A stretch of 64,000 nt of DNA, from assembly GCF_004124325.1 (NCBI RefSeq), contig NZ_QBDT01000001.1, positions 4,154,001 through 4,218,000 on the forward strand. The letters are read 5' to 3'. Source of the DNA: Streptomyces sp. L2. Lineage in GTDB: Bacteria > Actinomycetota > Actinomycetes > Streptomycetales > Streptomycetaceae. Shown piece by piece: positions 19,665-28,156 of this stretch (positions are counted from its first letter, which is position 1; the number at the start of each line of letters is the position of its first letter). A program made the position numbers and the translations under genes. The notes below the pieces were generated by a model, which was not told the DNA's origin, ran no database searches, and was given only the letters and a program-made list of their open reading frames with translations.

Positions 19665-20048
19665 TCAGGCTGGTGTGACTCGGGTGCGTAGGAGGCAGAA
19701 CTCGTTGCCCTCCGGGTCGGACAGGACGTGCCAGGTTTCGGTGCCTGTTTGGCCGATGTCGGTGGGGGTGGCGCCGAGGGCGAGGAGGCGGGCCAGTTCG
19801 GTGGGCTGGTCGTGGTCGGTGGGGTTGACGTCGATGTGGAGGCGGAGCTTGGCGGGGCGGGGGTCGTCGCTGGGGCTCAGGACGAGCGTGGGCTGGGGGC
19901 CGCCGAAGCCGGTGCCGGGCGGGCCGATCTCGATGCTTCCGTCGTCCTCCCGGCCGAGTTCGACGTAGCCGAGGACCTCGCTCCAGAAGGCGGCGAGCCG
20001 CTCCGGGTCGGCGCAGTCGAGGACCAGTTCCGTGATGCGGCATGCCAT
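19665..20048 (-). CDS. VOC-family (glyoxalase-like) protein
   Basis: 127-residue protein with the paired beta-alpha-beta-beta-beta fold of the VOC superfamily (ITELVLDCADPERLAAFWSEVLGY ... WHVLSDPEGNEFCLL). The motif DPEGNEFCL at the C-terminus is typical of bleomycin-resistance-like and dioxygenase-like VOC members. Function could be metal-dependent lyase, drug binding or unknown. No neighbour indicates the substrate. Confidence 0.85.
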   Translation of the reverse strand: MACRITELVLDCADPERLAAFWSEVLGYVELGREDDGSIEIGPPGTGFGGPQPTLVLSPSDDPRPAKLRLHIDVNPTDHDQPTELARLLALGATPTDIGQTGTETWHVLSDPEGNEFCLLRTRVTPA

Positions 20049-20149
20049 GGCGGCCAGTGTAGGGAGACCGCGGCCGCCGGGGAGTTGTGACGCGGCTCAC
20101 CAGGAAAGGGTGACAGGACGGTGTCGCGGACGGCTGCGACCGTCGACGC

Positions 20150-21085
20150 ATGACGATCACCGATGAGGACTGCCTCGCCGAGACCCTCGCGTTCAACGAG
20201 CAGTTCGAGACCGCCGCCGCGAGCCGCCCGGCCCGCCAGGGCCCGCCGGACGCGGCCCTGCTGGCCACCCTTCGGCGCAACCGGCTCGGCGGCGACACAC
20301 CGCCGGTGCGGCTGCCGCAGGGCCGGGACCGTGTCATCGAGGGCGTGAGGGTGAGGGTCTTCGTGCCCGCGCGGGTCGAGGGGGTGTACCTGCACATCCA
20401 TGGGGGTGGCTGGGCCTTCGGTTCCGCGGACGGACAGGACGAGAGGCTCTGGCGGCTCGCCGAACAGACCCGGCTGGCCGTCGTCAGCGTCGACTACCGC
20501 CTCGCGCCCGAACACCCCTTCCCCGCCGCGGCCGACGACTGCGAGGCGGCCGCCCGCTGGCTGGTGCGGCACGCCGCGGCCGAGTTCGGCACCGGGCGGC
20601 TGCTGATCGGAGGGGAGTCGGCCGGCGCCCACCTGAGCGTCGTGACCCTGCTGCGCCTGCGCGACCGGCACGGCATCACCGGCGCCTTCCAGGCGGCCCA
20701 CCTGCTGTTCGGCCCCTACGACCTGTCGATGACACCGAGTCAGCGAGCGTTCGGCTCCCGGCGGCTGCTGAGCAACACCGACACGCTGCGGCGGACCTAC
20801 GAGATGTTCACCCCCGGCATGAGCCCGGAGCAGCGCCGCGACCCCGAGATCTCACCGTTGTTCGCCGACCTCGCCGGCCTGCCGCCCGCCCGGATCGTCG
20901 TCGGCTCCGAGGACCCCCTGCGGGACGACTCGCTGTTCCTGGCCCAGCGGTGGCAGGCGGCGGGCGCGCTCGTGCAGCTCGGTGTCGTCGCCGGAGCGAT
21001 GCACGGCTTCACCCTGTTCCCCCTGACCATCACCGAGCGCGAACTGCGGCGCCAGCGCGACTTCCTGTCCACCGCGGGCCGGTAG
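20150..21085 (+). CDS. Alpha/beta hydrolase of the HSL family
   Basis: 311-residue esterase or lipase of the hormone-sensitive lipase (family IV) type. HGGGWAFG forms the oxyanion hole, GGESAGAHLS the nucleophile elbow, EDPLRDDS the acid loop and GAMHGFT the catalytic His. It is transcribed toward a WYL regulator 10 bp downstream, possibly in one operon. Likely cytoplasmic; substrate unknown. Confidence 0.9.
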   Translation: MTITDEDCLAETLAFNEQFETAAASRPARQGPPDAALLATLRRNRLGGDTPPVRLPQGRDRVIEGVRVRVFVPARVEGVYLHIHGGGWAFGSADGQDERLWRLAEQTRLAVVSVDYRLAPEHPFPAAADDCEAAARWLVRHAAAEFGTGRLLIGGESAGAHLSVVTLLRLRDRHGITGAFQAAHLLFGPYDLSMTPSQRAFGSRRLLSNTDTLRRTYEMFTPGMSPEQRRDPEISPLFADLAGLPPARIVVGSEDPLRDDSLFLAQRWQAAGALVQLGVVAGAMHGFTLFPLTITERELRRQRDFLSTAGR

Positions 21086-21095
21086 CGTCGCCCGC

Positions 21096-21860
21096 ATGAA
21101 CCGCACCGCCCGCCTCTACGCGCTGGTGGAAGAGTTGCGCGCGACAGCGCCGCGCCTCCTGACGGTCGCGGCGCTCGCGGCACGCTTCGAGGTGAGCACG
21201 CGCACGGTCCAGCGCGACCTCCAGACGCTGATGGAGACCGGCGTCCCGGTGCGCGCCACCTCCGGGCGCGGCGGGGGCTGGACGGTCGACCCGGACATGA
21301 CCCTGCCCCCGATCCGCTTTACCGCCGACGAGGCCTCGGCCCTGGCCGCTGCCCTCGCCGCCGCCGACGCCGGCGCTCCCTACGCCGGTGCGGCCCGTAC
21401 GGCGGCCCAGAAGATCGCGGCGTCGATGACCGGCCCGGCCTCGGCGGCGGCCCGGCACCTCGCCGCCCGCATCGTCGCGCTGCCCCCGCCGTCCGACTCC
21501 GCGATCCGCACCGCGGTCGAGCAGGCTCTCACCGCCGGCACGGTGCTGCGGCTCTCCTACGTCGACGCGGCCGGGCGGGAGAGCGAGCGCGCCGTGGAAC
21601 CGGCCGGGCTGCTCGTCGCCGACGGCCGCTGGTACCTCATCGCCTGGTGCCGCGCGCGCGAGGCCGGCCGGGGCTTCCGTCTCGACCGCATCACGGCGGC
21701 GGCGCCCACGGACGAGCGGGCCAAGCCCCACGACCTGGCCGCCCTCTTGCGCGGCTCGGCGGCGGACGGTGCGGCGAGGCCCGCCGCGCTGTCGGCCCTG
21801 GCACCTCCGGACGCCGCCCCAGAACATTCCTTGGAATACCCCAGGGGGGTATATCGTTGA
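21096..21860 (+). CDS. WYL-domain HTH transcriptional regulator
   Basis: 254-residue regulator: N-terminal HTH (RLLTVAALAARFEVSTRTVQRDLQTLMETGVPV) and a WYL domain (VLRLSYVDAAGRESERAVEPAGLLVADGRWYLIAWCR). WYL domains sense nucleic acids or small ligands in defence or metabolic regulators. Start 21096 is 10 bp after the esterase stop. The 3' end overlaps the CsoR-like operator that precedes the DUF4396 gene. Confidence 0.88.
   Translation: MNRTARLYALVEELRATAPRLLTVAALAARFEVSTRTVQRDLQTLMETGVPVRATSGRGGGWTVDPDMTLPPIRFTADEASALAAALAAADAGAPYAGAARTAAQKIAASMTGPASAAARHLAARIVALPPPSDSAIRTAVEQALTAGTVLRLSYVDAAGRESERAVEPAGLLVADGRWYLIAWCRAREAGRGFRLDRITAAAPTDERAKPHDLAALLRGSAADGAARPAALSALAPPDAAPEHSLEYPRGVYR
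21836..21852. promoter_or_regulatory. CsoR/RcnR-type operator candidate
   Basis: ATACCCCAGGGGGGTAT is a 7-3-7 palindrome (ATACCCC, then GGGGTAT). It matches the general TACCCC-GGGGTA pattern bound by copper-sensing CsoR-family repressors. It lies about 45 bp before the DUF4396 gene and inside the end of the WYL gene. No CsoR gene is in the window, so control would be in trans. Confidence 0.55.
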
Positions 21861-21896
21861 CCCTGTCGGCAGCCGACCCCGGAGGGGAGACCGACG

Positions 21897-22403
21897 ATGG
21901 ATCACAGCGTTCACCATCATCACGCACACGCACACGAACACGAACAGCAGCAGGAACACCAGCCGTCCGGCTCCTCCTGGCGGATGGCCGCGCAGGCCAC
22001 CCTGCACTGCCTCACCGGCTGTGCCATCGGTGAGGTCCTCGGCATGGTCATCGGCACGGCCGCCGGACTGCACAACGGGGCCACCGTCGGCATCTCCATC
22101 GTGCTGGCGTTCGTCTTCGGGTACGCGCTGACCATGCGGGGCGTGCTGCGGGCCGGTGTCCCGTTCCGGCAGGCGGTCAAGGTGGCCCTCGCCGCCGACA
22201 CCGTGTCGATCGCGGTGATGGAGCTGATCGACAACACGGTGATGGTCGGCGTGCCCGGCGCCATGAACGCGGGCCTCGGCCAGTGGCTGTTCTGGGCCTC
22301 GCTGGCGTTCTCCCTCGTGCTGGCCTTCCTCGTGACCACGCCGGTGAACCGGTGGATGATCGGCCGCGGCAAGGGACACGCGGTCGTACACGCCTACCAC
22401 TGA
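21897..22403 (+). CDS. His-rich DUF4396 membrane protein
   Basis: 168-residue integral membrane protein. The first 22 residues are His/Glu/Gln-rich (HHHHAHAHEHEQQQEHQ), a likely metal-binding tail. Four hydrophobic helices follow, with a CLTGCAIGEVLGMVIG segment and a helix carrying VMELIDNTVMVGVPG, typical of DUF4396. The upstream CsoR-like palindrome suggests metal regulation. The last codons and stop are imperfectly repeated at 37.6 kb. Confidence 0.85.
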   Translation: MDHSVHHHHAHAHEHEQQQEHQPSGSSWRMAAQATLHCLTGCAIGEVLGMVIGTAAGLHNGATVGISIVLAFVFGYALTMRGVLRAGVPFRQAVKVALAADTVSIAVMELIDNTVMVGVPGAMNAGLGQWLFWASLAFSLVLAFLVTTPVNRWMIGRGKGHAVVHAYH

Positions 22404-22418
22404 GCCCGCGCGGCACCG
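22365..22418 (+). repeat. Left copy of island-flanking direct repeat
   Basis: Covers the last 13 sense codons and stop of the DUF4396 gene plus 15 bp after it. It aligns without gaps to 37576-37629 at offset 15211, with 47 of 54 positions identical including the stop codon. Together the two copies flank the peptide-cluster island. Confidence 0.7.
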
Positions 22419-22425
22419 GGATGCC

Positions 22426-22989
22426 TCAGCCCGCAGGCCAGTCCCCTCGGCCCGACACGTCCAGCACCAGCGCGGCGATGTTCCACGCGTCGTCGTCGCC
22501 CCGGTGGTGGCGGCCCTCCAGCGGGAGCCCGGCCACCGTCAGGGCCTGGGCCATGCCGGGGCGGCGGCGCAGGCCGTAGGAGGCGGTGAAGGCGGCCTTG
22601 GCGTTGGTGTGCCGGTGGCCGAACGGGTACGGCGCCTCCGTCCGCAGGCACTGGCGGGTGAACTGGTGACGGTCGTAGTCGCCCCAGCTCGCCCACGGCA
22701 GCAGCCCGGCCCGGTGCCGCGCCGCCAGCTCCCGGCACGCCTCCGCGAAGGACAGCCCCTGGTCGACCTCGGCCTGCGTCAGCCCGGTCAGCTCCGTACA
22801 GAAGGGGCTGACCGCCGACCGGGCCGGCCGTACCAGCACCCGGTGCTTGTCGAGCCGTTCGCCGGCCCGCAGGTCGACGACGGTGAGCCCGATCTCGATG
22901 ATCTCGCTGACCTCACCGGGCGGCGGCTCCCCCTCCCAGCACGTCGCCTCGACATCGACGACGTTCAGCAGGTACTCGTGCGCGGTCAT
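22426..22989 (-). CDS. 3'-5' exonuclease, DEDDh type
   Basis: 187-residue nuclease of the KapD/ERI-1-like exonuclease group. VVDVEATCWEG gives the first acidic pair, FCTELTGLTQ the Exo region, YDRHQF the second Asp site, and HHRGDDDAWNIAAL the late His/Asp motif. Start at ATG 22989 because MTAHEYLLNVVD begins the fold. Its start overlaps the antiporter stop as ATGA, so it could be translated from that transcript. It sits just inside the left end of the island. Substrate unknown. Confidence 0.85.
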   Translation of the reverse strand: MTAHEYLLNVVDVEATCWEGEPPPGEVSEIIEIGLTVVDLRAGERLDKHRVLVRPARSAVSPFCTELTGLTQAEVDQGLSFAEACRELAARHRAGLLPWASWGDYDRHQFTRQCLRTEAPYPFGHRHTNAKAAFTASYGLRRRPGMAQALTVAGLPLEGRHHRGDDDAWNIAALVLDVSGRGDWPAG

Positions 22990-24293
22990 GAGCAGTGAGC
23001 GTAGGGACCGGCCCGCCCCTGCGGCACCCGAATTTCGCCGCGTGTGCCGGCCCCGCCGTCGTCCGCGTCGGCAAACGTTCGGCGAATCCATGACAGGGAA
23101 GGTGCGGTGAGCACGGTAGTGATCAGCGCCATGAGGACGAGCAGGCTATAGAGGGGCGTGCTGATCACACCGAGCTGAAGCCCGAGACCAAGCACGATCA
23201 ATTCCGTCAGTCCACGACTGTTCATCAGTGCGCCGATGGACATCGCATCCTGCCAATTCTGCCCACACGCCCGCGCCGCACATGTACCTCCTCCCCATTT
23301 GCCGAGGACGGCGACACCCGTCGTGACCGGTGCCCAGACCCACAGTTCTGGTGTGCCGGCAAGGCGGGCGAAGTTCGTCTGCAGCCCGGCCCCCACGAAG
23401 AACAGGGGGAGGAGAAGGGGCAGGACGAAGGTGTGCAGTCCGGTCGTGGCCCGTTCCACGACGCGCGAGCGGCGCGGCATGGCCACGCCGAAGAGGAAGG
23501 CCCCGAACTGGGCGTGCACACCGATGCTCTCGGTGGTGAGCCCCGCCAGGCACAGGCCGCCGAACAGTATGACGAGGACCAGGTGGTCCATGGTCCGAGG
23601 GGCCCGGCGGACACTCCGGGCCACGAGCGGGCGCACCGCGTACAGCGTCACCAGGACGAATGCCGTCGTCAACGCGATGGTGACCAGGACACCGTGGAGC
23701 GAACCGCTGCCGGCCAGGGCGGCGATCAGTGCGAGCAGGAACCACGCGGCGAGATCGTTCACGGCCGCGGCGGCCATGGCAAGGGTGCCGACCGCGGTGC
23801 CGTGCAGACCGCGGTCAGTGAGAATGCGAGCGAGCACGGGGAACGCGGTGATGCTCATCGACACCGCTACGAACAGGACGAACGGAGTTCTGCCGGTACC
23901 CGGCGGGGCGAGCGACGTGAACATCGTGAGCGCCAGAACAGAGCCGAGAATGAGCGGCAGGAGAATACTCGCCTGGCTGACCGCGAGGGCGGTTCGGCTG
24001 TTTCCCCGCAGTGTGGTGACGTCGAGTTCGCATCCGATGAGGAACATGAAGACCAACAGGCCGACGTTTCCAAGTGCCGATATGGTCGGCAGGACCGAGG
24101 CCGGGAAGAGCAGGCTCTGCCCGGCCGGCCAGACGAAGCCGAGCAACGAGGGGCCCAGGAGAACACCGGTGAGGATTTCTCCGACCACCGGAGGCTGACC
24201 GATGCGGCGGAAAAGCAGGGAACCCGCCTGGCAGGCCAGGACGACGACCGGCATGGTGAGCAGCAAGGCGCGAAGTGGATCAGAGCACGACAC
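22986..24293 (-). CDS. Cation/proton antiporter (CPA2 type)
   Basis: 435-residue membrane protein with about 12 hydrophobic segments: Na+/H+ or K+/H+ exchanger fold with GEILTGVLLGPSLLG, GLLVFMFLIGCELD and the NDLAAWFLLAL segment containing the conserved Asp. No TrkA-like C-terminal domain; the protein ends in a short hydrophilic tail. Start GTG 24293 is preceded by GGAAAG; ATG 24254 is an alternative. It overlaps the flavin reductase gene by 14 bp. In secondary-metabolite clusters such proteins often serve export or ion balance. Base composition looks less GC-rich than at the core genes. Confidence 0.85.
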   Translation of the reverse strand: MSCSDPLRALLLTMPVVVLACQAGSLLFRRIGQPPVVGEILTGVLLGPSLLGFVWPAGQSLLFPASVLPTISALGNVGLLVFMFLIGCELDVTTLRGNSRTALAVSQASILLPLILGSVLALTMFTSLAPPGTGRTPFVLFVAVSMSITAFPVLARILTDRGLHGTAVGTLAMAAAAVNDLAAWFLLALIAALAGSGSLHGVLVTIALTTAFVLVTLYAVRPLVARSVRRAPRTMDHLVLVILFGGLCLAGLTTESIGVHAQFGAFLFGVAMPRRSRVVERATTGLHTFVLPLLLPLFFVGAGLQTNFARLAGTPELWVWAPVTTGVAVLGKWGGGTCAARACGQNWQDAMSIGALMNSRGLTELIVLGLGLQLGVISTPLYSLLVLMALITTVLTAPSLSWIRRTFADADDGGAGTRGEIRVPQGRAGPYAHCS

Positions 24294-24852
24294 GAGTGGC
24301 ACTTTCCGCCAGTGGAGCACACGCGGATGCTGTCGTCGCGTCTGACCAACGGGCGTAACGGCGCCGTCCGTACAGCAGGGGCTCGGCGTCCTCATGGACC
24401 ACCGTACGGTCCACCTCGGCGAATACGGCGACGTGGTCGCCGATGTGGATCGTGTGCCGCACCCGGCAGTCGGCGATGGCCAGTGCCTCCGTGGCCAGGT
24501 GCGGTCCGTGAGCCCCGACCGGCAGCCGCCACTCGACCTCCGAAAAGCGATTGGCGCCGCAGGAGGCGAACAACTGCGCCGTGGCTCGCGCCTCTTCATG
24601 CAGCAGGTTGACCGCGAAGTGCCCGGAGCGGAGCACCGCGCCCAAGGTGGGGCCGGCCGCACGCAGGCACACCATCAGCGTCGCGGGTGAGAGGGCGACG
24701 CTGGTCAGCGAGTTACACGTCATACCGCGCGGCTCGCCGTCGGGGGTGAGGGCTGTCACCACCGACACGCCCGTGGGAAACCGGGCCATCAGCGGGCGGA
24801 TGTCGGCCGGCTGGTCGGCGGTCGCGCCATCCGGTACCGGGGGCCTTGCCAT
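24280..24852 (-). CDS. Flavin reductase (halogenase partner)
   Basis: 190-residue flavin:NADH reductase-like protein: RFPTGVSVVTALTPDGEPRGMTCNSLTSVALSP is the classic FMN-binding segment, and GHFAVNLLHEE and HTIHIGDHVAVFAEVD the later conserved motifs. It supplies FADH2 for the halogenase just upstream; the order halogenase then reductase, 50 bp apart on one strand, is standard. Start ATG 24852 has AGGAGA at proper distance. Confidence 0.9.
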   Translation of the reverse strand: MARPPVPDGATADQPADIRPLMARFPTGVSVVTALTPDGEPRGMTCNSLTSVALSPATLMVCLRAAGPTLGAVLRSGHFAVNLLHEEARATAQLFASCGANRFSEVEWRLPVGAHGPHLATEALAIADCRVRHTIHIGDHVAVFAEVDRTVVHEDAEPLLYGRRRYARWSDATTASACAPLAESATRVVL

Positions 24853-24902
24853 GAGGTTCTCTCCTGTCTGTGCACGCGAACTGTGTGTCACGAGCGGACG
24901 GT

Positions 24903-26657
24903 TCAGTTGATTCCCACGCTCATGTCACCGGGCGGCATGGCCCGCGGACCGGCCCAGCTGTCGTCGTCCTGGAGCAGTTCGCTGAGCATCTCCGGGTGAG
25001 AAGAGACGACCTGCAGGGCATCGTGCTGAGGCAGCGCGTGCCGGGTCAGCGTCTCGGCGGCCCGCCGTCGGGCATCCCAGTGCTCGGGCGGCTCGGTGGC
25101 GGGCAGGAGTCGGGCCGGCACCTGCTGGCCCAGCAGCAGCGTGTCGACTCCGCCGATGCCGAAGGGCGTCGGAGCGGCGTCGAGGATCAGCTGTTTCACC
25201 GACTCCTCGCGCCTCGCCAGCGGGGCGCCGTCCGCGAAGAGGTCGAGCAGGGGCTGCCAGCCGGAGACGTCCGTCAGCTCGCGGGCCTCCTTCCAGAACG
25301 GCGTGTCGAGCCGGGTGTTGAACCGGTAGTGGATGGCCAGGAACCAGCGCAGCGAATCCCACTTGCGGGCCAGGTAGGTGTTGACCATCGCCTGCGCATT
25401 GGGCCTGGCCCAGGATTCCGGAAGGGTGCTGAGCAAGGTCTGGACCGTCACGGTCATCATGTGAAGCGCCGAGGACTCCAGTGGTTCGACGAACCCGTAG
25501 GAGTTGCCCACAGCGATGACGTTGTTGCGCCAGACCTCGCTGCGGCGGCCGGACTTGAATCGGAGCTGCTTCAGCCCGGTGACGCCCGGGTAGCGCCGAG
25601 TCAGTTCGGCGGCGGCCTCGTCATCGGACATGGAAGCCGACGAATAGACGTAGCCCATGTGATCGCAGTCGGGTACGGGAATCGTCCAGCACCACCCGGA
25701 ATTCATGGTGGTGGCGGTGGTGTAGGGCTTCAGATGACCACGGTGGTCCCGCTCCGCGGTGATCGCCGAGTCGGTGAACAGACTGCCGGCGTAGCTTTCG
25801 TACGGCACACCCAGCCCTTCGCCCAGCAGCTTCGAGCGGAACCCGGTGCAATCCACGTAGAGGTCGTAGCTCAGATCACGGCCGTCGACCGTGCGCAGCC
25901 GGTCCACCCAGCCCCGGCTGTCGAGAACGACGTCTGTGACCGTGGCGTCGACGTGCTGAATTCCGCGTCGCTCCGCGAGCTCCCGCAGATATCCGACGAA
26001 ACCGCTGTTGTCCAGGTGATAGGCGAACGGCAAATGCTTGAGCAGCGACACCGGTTCCTTGCCCACGTTCAGGACAGGTGTCACATCGTTCTGCATCAGC
26101 AGCGAGGTGAGATTGAACGGATCGATGCCGCCGTGCTCGCGCAGGGCTCCCAGCATGCCGATCGAATGCTGTCCCCATCCGAAGGGGGCGGTGAATCCGT
26201 CCGGGTCGGCTCCCCAATCGAATTTGATTCCGAGCTTCCAGGCGGGGCGGACCCGCTCGTAGAATTCGGCCATGTCTATTCCGACCAGCTGGTGCAGGAA
26301 CCAGAGCAGGTAGGGAACGGTGGCCTCGCCGACGCCGATGATGGGGATGTCGCGCGATTCGACGAGCTCCACCTGGAGCCAGGGGCGCTTGGCCTGCAGT
26401 GCCAGCGCCGTGAGATAGCCGGCTGTGCCTCCGCCGATGACGCCTACCCGTCGGATGGCCTGCGGATCGTCCGATGAGGGCCGCCGGCCGAGATCCACTG
26501 GCTCGTGGTCGGCGACGAGCGCGGCGTCATCGATCTGCCGGCCGCCCTTGCCGAGCCAGGCGCGCACCGCCGCCGCGTCGTCGGGTGCGAGCGAAGCGAG
26601 TACCCGCTCCATACGGCCTGAATCGAGGCCCGTGCCACTCTCGGTCATGGATGGCAT
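24903..26657 (-). CDS. FAD-dependent tryptophan-halogenase-type enzyme
   Basis: 584-residue FADH2-dependent halogenase. GGGTAG at residues 75-80 binds FAD; WCWTIP at 322-327 is the exact W-x-W-x-I-P motif; Lys141 (AWKLGIKF) and Glu394 (EPLESS) match the catalytic Lys and Glu of PrnA. Canonical enzymes begin about 10 residues before the FAD motif; here about 70 extra residues precede it. Start 26657 is 9 nt after AAGGGA; 26666 and 26648 are alternatives. The likely substrate is Trp in a peptide of this cluster (the 43- and 53-residue peptides each have one), by analogy with lantibiotic halogenases such as MibH. Halogen (Cl or Br) and regiochemistry unknown. Confidence 0.88.
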   Translation of the reverse strand: MPSMTESGTGLDSGRMERVLASLAPDDAAAVRAWLGKGGRQIDDAALVADHEPVDLGRRPSSDDPQAIRRVGVIGGGTAGYLTALALQAKRPWLQVELVESRDIPIIGVGEATVPYLLWFLHQLVGIDMAEFYERVRPAWKLGIKFDWGADPDGFTAPFGWGQHSIGMLGALREHGGIDPFNLTSLLMQNDVTPVLNVGKEPVSLLKHLPFAYHLDNSGFVGYLRELAERRGIQHVDATVTDVVLDSRGWVDRLRTVDGRDLSYDLYVDCTGFRSKLLGEGLGVPYESYAGSLFTDSAITAERDHRGHLKPYTTATTMNSGWCWTIPVPDCDHMGYVYSSASMSDDEAAAELTRRYPGVTGLKQLRFKSGRRSEVWRNNVIAVGNSYGFVEPLESSALHMMTVTVQTLLSTLPESWARPNAQAMVNTYLARKWDSLRWFLAIHYRFNTRLDTPFWKEARELTDVSGWQPLLDLFADGAPLARREESVKQLILDAAPTPFGIGGVDTLLLGQQVPARLLPATEPPEHWDARRRAAETLTRHALPQHDALQVVSSHPEMLSELLQDDDSWAGPRAMPPGDMSVGIN

Positions 26658-26709
26658 CACGTTCATTCCCTTCCCGCGGCGCATTGCGCCGACGGGTCGT
26701 AGGTGTGGT

Positions 26710-27015
26710 TCAGGTATTCATGAGGCGGTCATGGAAAGCAGGAACGATCACTGCCTCGCAGCGCCCCAAAGTGAGCCCTGGAATTACTTGGCATCGTGCG
26801 AACGCCCGTCGGCAGAGGCGGTCGGCGGCCGCCTCTGCCTCGTTGAGCGAGTCAGCGACGACGAAGAGGCCGAGTACCGGCCCCCCCGGTCCCTCGGGGT
26901 GGGCCTTCACGCGCTGCAAACCGTCTGCGGGCACCGCCTCTTCGATGATCAACTCCGTTATGTCGCAGGGGAGTTCACAGTCCGTCGGTTTGACTTCTGC
27001 GTGAATTAGATACAT
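26710..27015 (-). CDS. Small cluster-associated protein (101 aa)
   Basis: 101-residue protein: MYLIHAEVKPTDCELPCDI ... VLGLFVVADSLNEAEAAADRLCRRAF ... VIVPAFHDRL. Short proteins of this pattern (MYLxHA, later GLFxxADxLxEAEAxAxxLCRRA) occur in several Streptomyces peptide clusters as conserved hypotheticals without known function. It could be a chaperone or partner of the halogenase or oxygenases. First in the minus-strand group with the halogenase; start 27033 is an alternative. Confidence 0.65.
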   Translation of the reverse strand: MYLIHAEVKPTDCELPCDITELIIEEAVPADGLQRVKAHPEGPGGPVLGLFVVADSLNEAEAAADRLCRRAFARCQVIPGLTLGRCEAVIVPAFHDRLMNT

Positions 27016-27150
27016 GACCCTATTGGTGCGCATAGTCGGGATCGCCCCGCGGTGACTGGCGTTCGTGTGCGCCCCGCGGAAGGCGGATCTGCATCGATTA
27101 ACATCGGATGGGCCCCTCGCGGGTCGCTCAACGTTCAGGGGGATTTGAAT

Positions 27151-28143
27151 ATGTTGCAGACGCTCGGGCTTGACGCGATGGCGGAGTTGGTTTATCGGGC
27201 GATGATCCGGCATCCGCAGGAGACCGTGGCCGACCTGGCCCGCCGGCTCGACGTGTCCCAGCAAGACGTGGGCGAAGCACTGGACCGGCTCAGTTCCCTG
27301 GCTCTGGTCAGCACCGCGACGGACCCCTCAGGATTCCGGGCGGTGAGCGCATCCCTCGGCATGGAATTGCTGTTGGCGCGCCAGCAAGCGGAGTTGCTGG
27401 CGCAGCAGCAGCGCATCGAAGCCTCTCGGGCCGCGGCAGCCCAGCTGATCGCGGAGTGCTCGGACGGGGGAACCGGAACCCGTAGCTCGGTGGGAGAAGA
27501 GATCCGCGGAATCGCGGATATCCGCCTCAAGCTGGAGGAACTCGGGGCTGGAGCGATGGACGAGGTGCTGACCCTGGCGCCGGGAGGCGCGCATTCGGCA
27601 GCGGACCTGGAGGCCAGCCGCGGCCCCAACTCCGAGCTGCTCGCTCGGGGTGTGAAGATCCGGACCATCTACCTCGACAGCGTGCGCAACGACCCGCAGA
27701 CGCTGGCACACATCCAATGGCTCAGCGACCGCGGCGCCCATGTACGCACCGTCGCCGCACTGCCGGTCCGTCTGATCCTCATCGACCACCGGGTCGCGGT
27801 GCTGCCGACCAGCGCGACGGACGCGGCCCTCGGCGCGGTGGTCCTGCGCGGGCAGGGCACCGTGACCGCGCTGAACGCCCTCTTCGAGAGCATCTGGAAC
27901 GGCGCCGGCCCCCTGGCCGAACCCGGAAGGCGTGACGCCCGCGGCCTGACGGCCCAGGAAGCCGAGACCTTGCGATTGCTCAGCCAGGGGCTGACCGACG
28001 AGGCCATCGCCCACCGCCTGGGCGTCTCGCCCCGGACCACCCGCCGCATCGTCAGCGGGCTGATGCAGCAGCTGAACGCCCGGAGCAGGTTCGAGGCCGG
28101 CAGCCGCGCCGTCCAGGACGGCTGGATCCCCCTGGCGCGGTGA
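27151..28143 (+). CDS. TrmB/LuxR-type transcriptional regulator
   Basis: 330-residue orphan regulator. N-terminal TrmB-like winged helix (AELVYRAMIRHPQETVADLARRLDVSQ), central phospholipase-D-like domain (GVKIRTIYLDSVRNDPQTLAHIQWLSDRG), C-terminal LuxR HTH (LTAQEAETLRLLSQGLTDEAIAHRLGVSPRTTRRI). No receiver domain. Such single regulators commonly control RiPP and other peptide clusters. Divergent from the small gene at 27015; convergent with the GTPase gene (13-bp gap). AGGGGG precedes the ATG. Confidence 0.88.
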   Translation: MLQTLGLDAMAELVYRAMIRHPQETVADLARRLDVSQQDVGEALDRLSSLALVSTATDPSGFRAVSASLGMELLLARQQAELLAQQQRIEASRAAAAQLIAECSDGGTGTRSSVGEEIRGIADIRLKLEELGAGAMDEVLTLAPGGAHSAADLEASRGPNSELLARGVKIRTIYLDSVRNDPQTLAHIQWLSDRGAHVRTVAALPVRLILIDHRVAVLPTSATDAALGAVVLRGQGTVTALNALFESIWNGAGPLAEPGRRDARGLTAQEAETLRLLSQGLTDEAIAHRLGVSPRTTRRIVSGLMQQLNARSRFEAGSRAVQDGWIPLAR

Positions 28144-28156
28144 GCCGGACGCCATG

